A stretch of 64,000 nucleotides of DNA from Effrenium voratum (GCA_963377175.1 CAUJNA010000524.1:548501-612500); one strand, 5' to 3'. Positions 11,403 to 23,653 are shown, counted from the first letter of the stretch. Numbers and translations are program-made. Notes: generated from the letters alone by a model not told the origin.

Positions 11403-12723
11403 CTGGAGGAAAGTTGTGGAGGAGGCTGGGGGGAATGTGCTGGGGGAGGCTGGGGGAGGCTGGGGAAAAAGGGCCCTACCTCTTGAATGGAGAAACAACA
11501 GCAACACCCACTAAAGCTACTCAATAGTAAAAGAAAGGCTTGTAGAGTCCTCTTAAAAGGTCCCACTCCAAGTTTTGACCGTTGAAGCTTGGAGCAGTGT
11601 TGACGCGCGATTCAGTCGGCAACCTTCATAAACCAGCTACTTCAAATGACACGGATGGCGTGGCCAATCTGTGTCCATCTGGACCTCCCACAAGCCCTCA
11701 AGCAACTGCATTAGGCCGCCCTCCCTGAAAGCATCAGGTGTTGGCAGAATTCCGAGCGATGCACATTCTGGTTCAAAGTGTCCACCTGTTGCTCGCACGC
11801 TGTGGCCCAAGTGGTTTGTTCATCCAATTACTGGCACTGTGTGTCGACACTTTTGGCGCTCTTTTAGGACAATTCAAACGGGACCAACATGATACACCAG
11901 CCAGCACATGTCTTCGGTTGAAGGCTGCCTCGAGCATGAAAGGTTTCCCCTCACACGCTCGTGGTCAGAGCATGGTGGTCAGAGCGTGGTGTGTGTGTGT
12001 GTGTGTGTGGCAAAAGGCGCAGAGCACCTAGGGTCAAGTGGACCCTTGCTGCTCACCAAATGTTGATGCATGGCTATGATTGGTTGACTCAGACCCTCAA
12101 AACTGGTTGGTGGACTTGCACATGTCCACCAAAAATGTCCCAATTAAAACCCATAGTCCACTACCCCAAACCACTACCCCCCAGGGTTTAATGGGATATA
12201 CCCCCTCTAGAAAAGCTACCCCATGAACCCCAGCTGGCAGAGCTTCGGCTTGGAAGCGGAAGACCGTCTTAGACATAGCCCACGCCCAAGCGCCACCCTC
12301 TTGGCTCGGCTCCTTGTACCCCATGCCCGCCATGCAGGCGCTGGGCGGCGCCCCACCTCAAAGGCTCAAAGGTGGGCGCAACTCATTGGGGAGCTGGGGT
12401 CTCAAAAGCAAAACGGGGTTTCTTTGGGCAAGGGGAAAGATCGGGTTGCCTTAAAGGACCATTTAAAGGGAAATTGACCCTCCTTTCCACTACGAAACCC
12501 TGAGTGAGGGGTGTTTCCAGGCGGAATCCCCGCGTGGGATCTTTGGCGCCCTGACAACCATCGGACACTGACCCTCCTTTCCAGAGCGAGGGCTCCTGGT
12601 TTGGACCATGTTCCTTTTCAAGGGCCCCCCTTTCGTCTGGTGGGCTTCGTGTTGGTTTGCAAGCTACCAAGCGGAACCCCTGGTTGTTCATGCGAAATTC
12701 CCCTTGTGAAGCTTCAGACCCCT

Positions 12724-12840
12724 GGTCAAGTCCAGGAAGTCCACGACGAGTTCCGTTCAAAGGGAGCCATGTCTCTCGCAGTGCACAGCTCAGCGAGCGA
12801 AACCCTCAAGGCCTTTTTCGACCTCGCCGGAGCCCGGTGG
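12724..12840. other. Coding-like island, strand undecided
   Basis: On plus, after aagtccag, a frame reads EVHDEFRSKGAMSLAVHSSA then SETLKAFFDLAGA, ending CCCG|GTGGCT. On minus a frame reads RSLSCALRETWLPLNGTRRG. This is the best candidate for a plus-strand exon in the window. Confidence 0.35.
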
Positions 12841-13137
12841 CTTGGATCAGAAGGGCCCCAAACCCCCGAGCCAGGCAAAAATCACCGGGAAACTGGTGCC
12901 ACCTCACTGGTGCCGCTTCTTTAAAACCGCCCCCCCGTGTAACTGTTTGCCGTAAACATCGCTCTCAAGGTGCTGGGCCACAGGGAAACCAACCCCCTTC
13001 TCACTTTGAGAATCAAACCAAACACCACTGTCAAAGCAAAAACAGAAAGCCACGAAGCGGACATCGGCAAAAAAGAAGACTGGAAAGACCAGACATCGGA
13101 GAGAAAAAGGAAACACTGAGAAGTGGCCCCTTCCCAC

Positions 13138-13208
13138 CGAATCGCCGAAACGCCAGCAAGAGACCACGGAGAAAGGTCTCAGCCAGCGCCAAGCTAAGCG
13201 CAGCTGGG
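13138..13208 (-). CDS. Internal exon with hydrophobic segment
   Basis: Strong acceptor caagttggctttgccccag and donor TTCG|GTGGGA. The frame reads PAALSLALAETFLRGLLLAF then RRF, possibly a membrane or amphipathic helix. Confidence 0.5.
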
Positions 13209-13791
13209 CTGGGGCAAAGCCAACCAACTTGCAACGTGTTCAACGTACAAAAATAACCTTGGCGTCCAATAGCAGTTGGGCCGGGTGCTGGAGAGGCTCA
13301 TGGATGTTTTATCAGGGAGAGAAAGGCGAAGAAAAGAATATGCCCAGTTGTTTTTGGGACCCAACCACCCCAGAACCCTCCAGAACCGAATCTCTTTCGA
13401 AGCAGCCCCAACCCGCCCCGAACGCGCCCATTTTGGGCAGAGACCCCATAGCGTTCAGCCGTTGGGGAAAAAACGAAACAGAATTGAGGCAACCCGCATC
13501 CCCTACAGGGACCTTAAACGGGGCGAGCCGATGTTTCTCCCCCCCACCCCCCGCGTTGTATGTTTAATTTGTCCAAATGGATCCGGAGTGGGAGCAAACC
13601 AGCATCCAGGGAGCCTGAAAGGACATTGCGTCCTTTCGGCATCTCCGATACCCCGCTTGCACGTCCTGCCATGACGCCCCATTGGAAGCCCCAGAACCCA
13701 AACCCCCAACATGTCCCACCATGCGCCGCTAGGCCAAGCATCCACCTTTTGACCCGTTGCAGCTTGTTGCTTCAAGCCCCAGAGGGGTCAC

Positions 13792-13835
13792 TTCAAATCG
13801 GGCGCGTGGAATTTGGGAAGCGGCTCTACAAACCG
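13792..13835 (-). CDS. Possible short exon
   Basis: Strong acceptor aaaaggccctgcctcag. The frame reads RFVEPLPKFHAPDL and ends at GAA|GTGACC. Confidence 0.35.
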
Positions 13836-14063
13836 CTGAGGCAGGGCCTTTTGCCAGAAGATTCCTCTGTCACCCAAGTTTGGCCATGGCTCAAAACCAA
13901 TGAGATCCCATTTTGGGATAGGTGCACCACCCATTCTAGAACCTATTTTAGTGGGGATTGGATGATGTTCACTGGGGGTACGGGGTTTTGACCCATGGCC
14001 ATTTGTGTCAGCGGTGATTTTACTCTCGGACAGCAGCCTCATGTTGAGGGCCCTGAGAAACCT

Positions 14064-14537
14064 TCACACCGCATGATGACGCAGATACGCATTCGCAACA
14101 ATCACTGCAAGAGTGACTGTCGAGGACCTTAGTGAATTCCTCGTGGCACCGTCCGTGGGATGACCCTCACATGCCTTGTATGAATAGTACCAAGCTGACG
14201 TGTCCCAAAGGTTCAGTGCAGTGTCGCCGCTGTCTCGCACCTCATCGGAGCAAACATTAGCTACAGTGCCCAAGAAGCACCATGCTTGACCAGTTGTCGA
14301 ACCTTGAGTAGTGCAAGATTTGCCAAAAAGGCCACTTGGTTGGCCTTGCCCGGTGTTTATCGCTCCTATAGCACGTGCTGGAAGTGCGGATTCTGCTGTC
14401 CATGGAACGCTGCCACCACACTTGCACGTTGAACCATCCTCTGCAGGCTCTGACAATGGTCCATCAAGTCTTCGCTCAGCGGAAGAAGATGCTGCAGCCA
14501 GACCGCCATGTATGAAGAAATGATATAGCATAACCAT
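14064..14537 (-). CDS. Putative secreted cysteine-rich protein (157 aa) or long terminal exon
   Basis: The minus frame is open from 14,694 to a TGA at 14,064. An ATG at 14,537 starts MVMLYHFFIHGGLAAASSSA, which resembles a signal peptide with an Ala/Ser cleavage region. It is followed by a module with CKCGG, GKSCTTQGSTTGQAWCFLG, CSDE and WYYSYKACEG; the spacing of C, WC, C-x-D and the final aromatic-C recalls small extracellular disulfide modules (WCYV...C type). The C-terminus has a hydrophobic STVTLAVIVANAYL segment. At more than 470 bp it is far longer than neighbouring exons and has ordinary codon use, so it could be a retro-copied or single-exon gene. The upstream 157 bp is also open (LGTAARKDRAARLARGILGV), so an exon start further up is possible. 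Confidence 0.55.
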   Translation of the reverse strand: MVMLYHFFIHGGLAAASSSAERRLDGPLSEPAEDGSTCKCGGSVPWTAESALPARAIGAINTGQGQPSGLFGKSCTTQGSTTGQAWCFLGTVANVCSDEVRDSGDTALNLWDTSAWYYSYKACEGHPTDGATRNSLRSSTVTLAVIVANAYLRHHAV

Positions 14538-16270
14538 GACAGGCTTCGACCTCAGGTCAACACCAAGGATCCCCCGCGCCAGTCGCGCGGCACGGTCTTT
14601 TCGTGCGGCCGTTCCCAGGAAATCGCCCGGAACCAACCGATCAAGAGCTGGCTGCTTGCGTGCTTGCTCGCGTGGCTCAAGGGGTCAACTTGAGCCTCCG
14701 GCACAGGATCCAGCTCCAAGGGGCCGAAAAAGAGGCCCTGGGCTTTGCAAAATCCAAATCGGATATGGCCCCCAGTGGACGGGACGGATTCAATCCAACC
14801 ACTGAAATAGGCAACCTAACATGGGTGGTGAATTCACCGAACACCCCCCAAATGGTACCATTGGTCTTGACCCACAGCCATATATCATAATGGGAAACGT
14901 TGGTTCCTTTTCCATTCTTTTTCTTCAGCCATCGTTCTTCTCAAGAACCAGATCCATTTCCCCAGGGCTCTTTGTTGGCGGTTCTCTAGAAAGATTCGGA
15001 TCCCTGGAAAGAATGGACATGGAAGTTACCCCTAGAATGGTCGGAAACGAGTTGCTCCAAAGTTGGACGGGAAGCCAAAAGGAGACCCACCATTTTAGGG
15101 GACCGCTATTTTGACAGATCCATATGCGCATGCGTGAGTGTCTTTTTGGCTTGCCCTTATTCCAGCTTGAACAGGATACCCTCAAAAAGCACGCACACAA
15201 ATGCTGGGGGGGGGATATCGACCAAAATCGTGCTGTCCGAAGGCTCGCTTTTGGCTGCGGAAGCATTTCTGCTGGCTGGCTGACTGGGCTAGTGGACCAC
15301 CTCACATTCAAGAACGGCCGCGTCACGAGGAAGCGGCTTCTGACACGATGGCTGCGTTTGCCAATTGAGGGCTGGTGTGATGCAGGTTGGATCTGCACAT
15401 ACAGCCTCAACAAGCTATTATTGTGACGAAGACAAGACAAAGGTGCTTAGTGCCTACTTGGCAGCCGCTGGGTGTGGTGGTGGTGGCGGCGGCGGCGGCG
15501 TCAAAAGGGTCACACACCAAATGTTCTGTGAGGTCCAACTCAAATCAAATTGCCAAAGGTCCCATTGAGAGTATGGCAAGAAGTGTTCCACAATGCGTTG
15601 GGGGTCTACTCCAATTCACCCGTGTCGACTAAAGCGAACCTTCAAGGCTGATCATTCTCGCGGCTGAAGGGTATCTTTGGGTGGAACCTTGGAAAGCTGA
15701 CAGCCAGTCTATTTGTGGCTCCGCTATGATAGGTTCTGCTGGACATTAATCACCCACCAGGTATTTCCCAAATGATTTGCCCCTTTATTCCGGCTTCTGA
15801 AAGGAATGGGCAGTTTGACACTCACGGCAGCCAAGCATCCCAGGAAGCCAAAGCCCTAACCAGTCTCCCCCTCCAGAAGGAAAAGTTAAATTGTCGGCAA
15901 TGTGGCTACGAGGACCCCCCAAAAACCGACCCATAAAAATTGGGGGGGGGGGTGTTATTGCAACCCCAAATGATGGTTGGTGATGTCCAATTGTTTTCAG
16001 GGTAGTTTGAGGGTCCGGCAATTGTTATTGTCTTCGCAATGCCTCCAATAGCGATGAAAGGAGAGTGGGTAAACAAGCTGGGACTTGCGACTGGGTTAGC
16101 TAGAAAACAACCTGTTGGTAGTTCCAATTCTCCAACAAGTCGATCGTCTCGAGGTTCGCATCTCGTAGGCATTATCTCTTGGAGTTTTAAGTCATGTTGA
16201 TTGGTGCAAGGGAAGCGGAATTGAATCAACCACTGGTTGAATCAAAAGACCCAGGAAGCTCGGAGCCGAG

Positions 16271-16406
16271 CCATACTGTGGATGGACGAAATCCATTTCG
16301 CACCACTTTGGAAACCATGAGAAACCATTGCGCCTTGGTATGTACAGGGGAATAATCATTCCAGGGTTTCTTAGGTGGTGCAGGATTTCGTCCATCCACA
16401 GTATGG
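16271..16406 (+). mobile_element. MITE, TACTGTGGATGG family (best copy)
   Basis: A 24-bp terminal inverted repeat begins ccatactgtggatggacgaa and is mirrored at the right end. There is a 130-bp non-coding interior. Flanks suggest a TA-type or palindromic target but this is not certain. Confidence 0.85.
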
Positions 16407-16429
16407 ACATGTCATCAGGGATCCATGAT

Positions 16430-16550
16430 TCCATGTCATCTAGCCTGTCTGACGTGGCTGCCCCATGTTCGGGACAAAAGCCCCATACTTCCCTACGAGG
16501 TTTTCCGATCACAAACCCTTCTGGAACGCCTTCAAGACCACCAAAAGGAT
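16430..16550 (-). CDS. Possible coding stretch
   Basis: The minus frame includes GLEGVPEGFVIGKPRREVWG then FCPEHGAATSDRLDDME. Codon pattern is coding-like but not GC-biased. It adjoins the MITE. Confidence 0.3.
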
Positions 16551-16650
16551 GGAGAAGAAAAGAAGAAGAAAACGGCCAAAACCGGGCCAAAAGCGGCCAA
16601 ACACTGCCAAGTCGGATTCGAGTCATTTCCATTCACGCAAAAAAGGAAAC

Positions 16651-16700
16651 TGGGCCGGCGGGCAGGTGAGCAAGGTGTCGTTCACCAGCCAGGCCGGTGA
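16651..16700 (-). CDS. Possible exon
   Basis: After ctcaacgccag a frame reads TGLAGERHLAHLPAGP and ends at CCA|GTTTCC. A plus-strand GTGAGC at 16,666 makes the strand uncertain. Confidence 0.3.
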
Positions 16701-16796
16701 CTGGCGTTGAGGGTGGTTCGCTCTCTCATGGGGAGAGGCAGGCTTTCTGTCGGCTGCCACGAAATGACAAGTTGCGTTTTCAACCAACTTAGTCGC

Positions 16797-16911
16797 ATAG
16801 GTGTCCTTTCGGGGAAATTAGATGGGTTTCCCTGGTAGATGATGAAACCACCAGGTAAACCAGGGCAACCCATCTATTTTCCTAGCAAGACCACCAAAAA
16901 GGACACCTATG
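16797..16911. mobile_element. MITE, AAGGACACCTATG family
   Basis: Ends cataggtgtccttt and aaaaggacacctatg form a good terminal inverted repeat. The interior holds ccctggtagatgatgaaacc and its complement. Related, less complete copies lie at 5.45, 5.95 and 10.73 kb. Confidence 0.75.
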
Positions 16912-17504
16912 CAAAGTAGGTTCCAACCAAGGCCTGGTGAACTGGGGCCAGTCACACCGGTGAGCATCTCGTAGGGAAGGACTTGTGGGAAGATTGGATG
17001 CGGGGATGGAGCCGCTCGTTTTTGTTCGCTTCGGTTGTCGAAGCTCCTTCAAAAGGCCTCCCGCCAGTGGCCAATCATAGTCGGAACAACCATTGAAGGT
17101 CAAACTCAGAGCGATCTCAAGTTCACAACCCGATTTGTAGAAGCACCCACATTGGACGAAAACAAGGTGCCTCTCCCTTCTGAATTCATCTGGAACAGCA
17201 ATCAGCATGAAAACCACCACGCTGCAAAGCTGCCTGGTCTTGACCCCATGGTCTTTCCTGCGTCAAGCCCTATGGAAAATGTGTCTCCTCTTGCAAGACT
17301 TGGTGCTTTGTGCCACTGAATAGCCAAGATGGGTCAACTGCTTTCCTGTCTCCTGCGACGGACTGGCACGAAACAAAATAAAACACCTTTCGCCCACTGA
17401 CACCTTGACATGTTGAGCGGCGGGAGGTGCTTGATGGTTGCGCCGCACCTTCACAGCCCTCTCCTATTTGCTTCTTTTAACCTCAGCTTGGGTCCAAAAG
17501 AACA

Positions 17505-17580
17505 ATGGGTCCCCCCCCCTTCTCCCCACCCCCCCACCCCCCCACCCCCCCACCCCCCCACTCCCCCACCCCCCCCAGCC
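17505..17580. repeat. (C6-7A)n tract
   Basis: C runs separated by single A, with G-quadruplex potential on the minus (coding) strand just after the exon ending near 17,582. Confidence 0.9.
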
Positions 17581-17581
17581 C

Positions 17582-17669
17582 CCCTGGCGCACGTGGCAAT
17601 GATCCCGGAGGTACGCGGAGCTGGTGTTCGGCGCCCAAACCTCAAAGGCGCCAAGCCGAAACCGAGGCC
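17582..17669 (-). CDS. Internal exon
   Basis: After ggcggagggcggag, with the phase required by the 18,495 exon, the frame reads PRFRLGAFEVWAPNTSSAYL then RDHCHVRQG. The donor is unclear (CAC|GTGCGC or GGGG|GCTGGG). Confidence 0.5.
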
Positions 17670-18494
17670 CTCCGCCCTCCGCCCCCACGTGCAACGCGTG
17701 GAGCAGGGAAAGTTGATGACGCGTTTGTGTGAAAACACTCTTTTTGGGGCAGCGGTCATCCTCCATTTGCTCTTTTGCCCCTGGAAAAAAGGAACATATC
17801 TCCAGTAGTAATAGATTCCCTTTAAAACCAACACGGAGAAAATAAAAGTATTCTTCAGCAAACAGAAGTAATGAGAAACCACGGGGAAAACGGCGATTTT
17901 GGGGGAGGTCCGGATCTCTAGTTTTACACCCATGTTGCGGCCCCGAACATGTGTTTCGGGTTCAAGATCCAAAACAGCCATCGGATGGGATGGGCCGTCA
18001 ACCAGCTGGTTTTTGATGACACCCACTGCACCCACCTGGATTCAGGCAAAAGGCCCCCTTTATGGCCCCCATCCAACAAGAGCTTCAGACTCCAGCAGGC
18101 TCACCCGGAGAAAAGGGGCGGGGTGTTAGCAAATTTTGCCCAAGCGTCTTTCTTGGTGTTGGTATTTCTGATTCCAAGTTCACCAATCAGCACTTTCCCT
18201 TCTCTTGGTGGTGGGAGTTTGCAAAGCCTAAAGGCAACACGTCCATTGTATTGCAATGCTCGTTCACCGCTATGTTGAAGCACTGTTGAACCACACTGCA
18301 TGCAACTCTGCAACAGCGCAATTGGAAAGATCTTGGCTCACAAGCATTCAAGTCAAATGCCCAAACACGACGCACAGAGTTTATAATATACTAATATACT
18401 CCCCTGATCTGGTAACATGCAAACCAGAAAAAATAAAACATTTGTAGAGGCCGCTCCTTTTGGTGGACCCCCGCCTTTTGGGCAAAGGTGGGAC

Positions 18495-18615
18495 CCGAGT
18501 CCGAGTTTTCAGCCGCGACAGACCCAGTTCGAGCGCCCCCGGCGCATTCCAAGGCAGCGCCGATGGTGGCTCCCTGCTTGAGGGCCTCGGGTTCGTGGAC
18601 GTCGCCCCTCTCTCG
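18495..18615 (-). CDS. Internal exon
   Basis: Acceptor gccgaactttgccag. The frame reads RERGDVHEPEALKQGATIGA then ALECAGGARTGSVAAENSDS, with donor TCGG|GTCCCA. Confidence 0.6.
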
Positions 18616-19102
18616 CTGGCAAAGTTCGGCGCAAAAACCGGAAAAGAAAAAGAAAAACGGGGGAAACGAAACGACGCGCAAAGCTCGGCGGCGGAAAAAA
18701 ACTTTAAAAAATACACGGGGGAATCAAAAAACGAGAGATGGCATCGCCAGTCATTTTCTGGCAATCTCTTGCGGTAGAGGGGATGGTTTGAAAACAAAGG
18801 CATGAAAGGGTACCGGGAAAAACGGAGCTGACTTTGGGCGGGTGTCGGCTGATTTGTGCGCGTGCCTGGTGCAACATGTGGGGCCGCAAGATTTGGGCCA
18901 AGCTTGGTGGTTTGGGGCAACACACTGCAGCAACCCAAAAGCCATACTGGTGGCATTCCCATGCAGGAGTCCTTCTAAAGCCCTAAATTGCCGAATTTCT
19001 GGGATTGACACGTGAGCCACAGTGACACTTCCTCTTACCTCCAAAAAACCTCCTTCATGGATCTATCATGGATCACTTCCAAGCCGAAACGGCCAGCGCC
19101 AC

Positions 19103-19217
19103 GGCGCCCGACCTGCTCGACCCGCTCGACTCGACCCCTTTGGTCCCGGGCGATGCGGAGCCACTCAAAGCCGCGACCGTGGAGGGAGACGTTGGGCTGC
19201 CTGGGCGAAGGCTCGCC
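19103..19217 (-). CDS. Internal exon
   Basis: The frame includes QPNVSLHGRGFEWLRIARDQ then RGRVERVEQVGRRG, after gcacagcgcccag. Donor is GAGCAG|GTCGGG or GCC|GTGGCG. Basic, function unknown. Confidence 0.5.
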
Positions 19218-21029
19218 CTGGGCGCTGTGCCCCGCCATCGACACAGAAAAAACCAGGGTTCGGAAGGAGGGAATGAAGCCCCCGCCCAGAAACTCGTTGG
19301 CTTAATGGATGTCAATGTCCTGCTCATATGCGATCCATCCCTGCATCCCTGAAAAGCAGACAAATCTTGCCTGCATCTTCGAAAGACCGAGCATGTCCTT
19401 CCCGAGCAACGTTGACTTCCGTCACACGAGATGATCCTGTGGCCCCGTCGCGGGAAACCTGACGCCCGCTGGCAAAAGGCCATTCAAATCCTCCCAGTGA
19501 CTCTGTGGGCAAACTGCTCTATAACTCGCAAGCAGGAAATAAAGTGGATGCCCCTGCCATATTGCAAGTAAACCGACAAACCACAAGACCATGGTGAATT
19601 ACGGTAAAATTCAGGGTTACCTGATTCCCTTACTTTCAATATTTGGGGCATCCACCGGGGACCTCTCCGTAAGAGACCTTCATCATGAATCATAAATCGC
19701 TTGTTTGATTCCCCCAAATGGGTAAGCTCGCTACTTGTCCGTGCGAACTTGACAAATTCCGAGCTGGCCAATTGCCGTAAGTCTTGGAACCTCAAGGTGT
19801 CCATCCCTCACAAAGGCCGCTCTCTAGTTCTAGCAACCTACACATGCTCGCCTACAACTGTCCATAAAAGCATGGCTGACTTGTTCCTGAGAGGTAACTG
19901 ACGGGATGTTGCAACCAAAGGTAAACCAACTGCTTAGAGTAATCAGCATGTCTGAAGTGTCCAATACCAACTTCCTCCCCTGCCAAACTTTTGGAACTTC
20001 TGATGAAATGATGATGATGATGATGCAAACCATCGCAGCAGTCAAGTCTGGTAAGAGAAAACTCAGGGAGCAAGAGACGTCAGGCGGTGCGCAGGCCCCA
20101 ATATGCGTCCCCACGTGTCCAGGAATCTCACCTGGCCGGGTGGACCCTACAAGAGCAAGCGATGCGTGGCTTCCTTGCGGACCTTGGGTGAATTATGATA
20201 ATTAAGGTGGTTGGGGGGCTATTTTCCACATAAACCACCATTTGGGGTGAGGTCGTGTCGGGTCGTAGTTATAGTTCACCCAGACCTTGTGCTTGGATTT
20301 AGAGGGCAAACCAAAGAGAACCCCACATGGGATGTCGCTAACTTTGTTCAAGCGCTGGCCTTGGAACCACAGCCGACGTCCCTCGCCGCACTCTTCCTCA
20401 AACTTGGTGGACCTCTGAAAAAGACCCGGCTTGTTTCAAGGCGGGCCAGCCTCAAACCGCGAAAATGTCGATTGATCCCCTTCTTGACTCTTGGCGTTCT
20501 GTTTCTGTCCCGCGAACTTCAAATGTTCAGACGTCCCCCCCCCGTTCCCGGTTGGCCCCACTCGCTCAAACCAAGGCGGATGACGAGGCCCGGTGTTGCT
20601 CCCGTCCCAATACGAGGCCAAGAAAAGGAATTCTTAGACCAAACACCCGCAAAAAGCCCCCAGGCGGTGCCCTTTTGGGTGGAAACAGTGCTGTGCTCAA
20701 TGGCCAGACTGTATCTAAAGAGCTCTGGAAAAATGGGTGTGTGATTGTTGACCGGAAAGGCGAGGCTTCCTGTTTCAAGGGAAACCGAACGCAGCCTGAG
20801 CATGTCCTGGTTCGACAAACCCAACGTTCGAACCCGTGCCTCCCTATTATCCCCGCCGAATTCCTCGGACATGGAAGGTGCTGCTTTTTGGATGCCGTTT
20901 AAAGCCACTCCAACTTACAAAAGTTTGGATTCGGAGTAGCCGGTCTAGGAGAAAAGGTTCTTATTGGCCAAGGTCCATCCAAAATTCGACAAAAACATCG
21001 CCAGGTCTCCAGGTCTCCCCCAACCAGAC

Positions 21030-21176
21030 CCAGCCGCGACCAACCGAGGCGTTGCCGCAACGCCTCCGGCCACAGCTCAGTCAGCTTCAGACTCTCGGGG
21101 CCTTGGCTGGCGGCGAACATCGACCCTTGAGACCAGCTGGGCGCGTCGGAAGTTGTGTGCGGCATCCGGCACCAAC
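21030..21176 (-). CDS. Internal exon
   Basis: Acceptor aagcctcccctccag. The frame includes SDAPSWSQGSMFAASQGPES then LKLTELWPEALRQRLGWSRL, with donor CTGG|GTCTGG. Start phase matches the 22,428 exon. An overlapping frame (VPDAAHNFRRAQLVSRVDVR) covers the first half only. Confidence 0.6.
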
Positions 21177-21517
21177 CTGGAGGGGAGGCTTAGGTGGTGC
21201 GTCGGATGTTTGTTGAGGCCTTGGTACCAACTTCGATGGCAAGGGAAAGCTTTTTCGGAGGAAACTTGGGTGTCACATGAGATTGAGGCGCGGTGAACCC
21301 TTTTTGGATGTGGGGAAACTTGAGGAAACTATTTTGAAGATTCGTTTTGACGGTTGGTTCAGAGGGCAGCCAAAAGGAGACCGTCCGGGTTCCCCTTGAG
21401 CGAAACGGAGATGTTCCTGCGGGTCCCGCATGATGCCGAACCGGGATGGTTGGATGGAGATGATGGAGAATCAGAAAGTATGGCTTTCCACCATAGTTGA
21501 GTAATCCTCGTTCTTCG

Positions 21518-21635
21518 TTACCCTCCTGTCCACGTTGCCATGGCTTGCCTGACGTTTCAGGGTCCTGGACGGCTATTTTCCTTAAGGACACATTTCTCTG
21601 GCGGGTTCCATATGGCTGCCGTGGACAGGAGGGTA
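21518..21635. mobile_element. Possible short inverted-repeat element
   Basis: taccctcctgtccacg and cgtggacaggagggta flank about 85 bp. Only one copy seen here. Confidence 0.4.
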
Positions 21636-21718
21636 TTTAAATAAAGGGCGTTCTCTGTCGTCTACTTCACGGGACCAGTCAAAGTCTGGAACATAGGGGG
21701 GTGTCGGATCGTATGGAC

Positions 21719-21744
21719 TGTCACGGACACAAGTGTCCGTGACA
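21719..21744. repeat. Perfect 12-bp-arm hairpin
   Basis: TGTCACGGACAC-aa-GTGTCCGTGACA. Confidence 0.9.
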
Positions 21745-22427
21745 CAGGGATCGTACATCGTGTGCCACTGCTTTTTGACCACACTTCAAACATGGGCGAC
21801 GTTCAAATCGTTTGCCTTAACCAACAGAAGGGCAATTACCGATTCCAGTGTCAATGGACAAATTGGGAAGCCAGAATGAATACATCCCCAGTTGATGAAT
21901 GAAAAGGCCTCCCATCTAAAAGGATATTGGGGAACATCCAAATGATGTGCTCTAGCTCGACTCGAGAGGCACAAGGGTAATATATTTTTTCCTGCCTGCA
22001 CCCAGAAGGACTCCCTATTACGACCAAAGATGTGTGTCCGCAACGCAACCAACCGAACAGCAACCCTCCAAACGTATGGTTCCCCAATGTTGCTAGAAAC
22101 CCACCCGATGCCCCAAAACACCCGGCCTCCCTCTCCCTGAACTCCAAATTGTCCGCATACATATTTATGTATAGGGGTATATGTATATGTGTATATATAT
22201 ACATACAAAACAAAGCAAAGCCATTCCCCCCCCCTCCGGAAAAAGAAAAAAGCAAAAACAATCAAAGACAAATGGAAACATTGGCTTCACCAATTAAGTA
22301 ACCTTCCGCCCCCCCCCCCCCGCCCAACAATCTCCCACCCACCCACGCCCTCCCCACCGAACAACAAAAACACCGGTGATGTTGCCACCTTCCCGCCGCG
22401 CCCCCAAAGAAAAGGCACAAACGCCAC

Positions 22428-22480
22428 GCTGAGGCCCCTCGCCCGCGAGGCTCACCAGCGCCCCATCCGACCGGGGGGAC
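22428..22480 (-). CDS. Internal exon
   Basis: After atggcctgcag the frame reads SPRSDGALVSLAGEGPQ and ends at CAGC|GTGGCG, giving the phase needed by the next exon. Confidence 0.45.
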
Positions 22481-23205
22481 CTGCAGGCCATTGAGTGGGT
22501 GGCTCCTCTTTTCAGTTTGTACCTCTTTAGGCTCTTTAGGTGGTCCCCTTTGGTGGTCCCCTTTGGTGGTCCCCTTTGGGTGGTGAGTGCTGATAAATGG
22601 GTGGTACCCTTGGGTGAGTTTATCTGGGGACAAAAGAGACACCGCATTTTGTTGAAGGTTACTCTTTGCCACATTTGATGAGGGCTCCCAATCTTGAGAA
22701 GCCACATGAGGCCCAACATTTCTCAGTTTGCCTCAGCTTGAAACTCTCCTAACGGAGGAGTTTCCCCGGATTTTCAAACTTCGACAGACCTCTCAGGGAA
22801 ATCCAACTGCACCCCCCATGAATCGCATCCCCCCCCTTGAAGGGCCTAAGGGAGCTCTGCGTATGAAGTGGACATCAGGGCCGTGGCAACATCTGCCTGG
22901 CGATTGCACCCCCTGGTACCCTCCTGGCTAACATGGAACCTGACCGAGAAGTTCGGGAAGACTAGTCTCCTTTAAAAAGGACCCTCTGGTGGGCTCCGTG
23001 TCAGTGGACAGGGTAGATGACACATGGATTCTAACATTGCGAATCAAAATCACAGAAAGCGAGGCCAAGCGACCAGAAGGAAGGCTGCAACCAGGTAACT
23101 TGTGTTTGCAACATGTTCGTCGATTCCAAAACCTACATGTTATAACTTCCCAGATTTCGAGCTGGTTTCACACGATTTCATGTAGCTGTTTTGCCAAACG
23201 CCGTT

Positions 23206-23280
23206 CAACCAACCAACCAACCAACCAACCAACCAACCAACCAACCAACCAACCAACCAACCAACCAACCAACCAACCAA

Positions 23281-23325
<45 letters not shown>
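23206..23325. repeat. Compound (CCAA)n/(CAGC)n microsatellite
   Basis: About 20 AACC units pass directly into about 10 AGCC units. The ORFs over it (NQPT / WLVG) are repeat products. Confidence 0.95.
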
Positions 23326-23327
<2 letters not shown>

Positions 23328-23573
23328 CTTGAAAAGAAGCCGCGTGTGTTTAAAAGGAGCAAATCAGGGAAACCAAAGGTCAGATCCGATCGATTCGCAT
23401 TGATTGCAAGTGACTTCTACTTGGTGGTTGGAAACCGCAACTCTCCGATTGCCGCAAAATGGATACAGTTGGGTGACCGGGTTCTAACAACTAGGTTGGG
23501 TTCTATGGCAAACTTTCTTGAGTTAGAAGTAGACCAGCACATTCCACCTCGAAAGTCTTCCGCCTCAACTCAC

Positions 23574-23653
23574 CCAGCCAGCGCCACTTGGGCCGTGGCC
23601 ATGTCTGGCCCGCATCCGTGGACACCTGCACAAAGGAGTCCGTGACCCAGGAC
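23574..23653 (-). CDS. Internal exon
   Basis: Very good acceptor ctcgctttgttttcgccag and donor CTGG|GTGAGT. The frame reads [20 protein letters not shown] then PKWRWL. Phase fits the 24,754 micro-exon. Among the best-supported exons. Confidence 0.7.
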
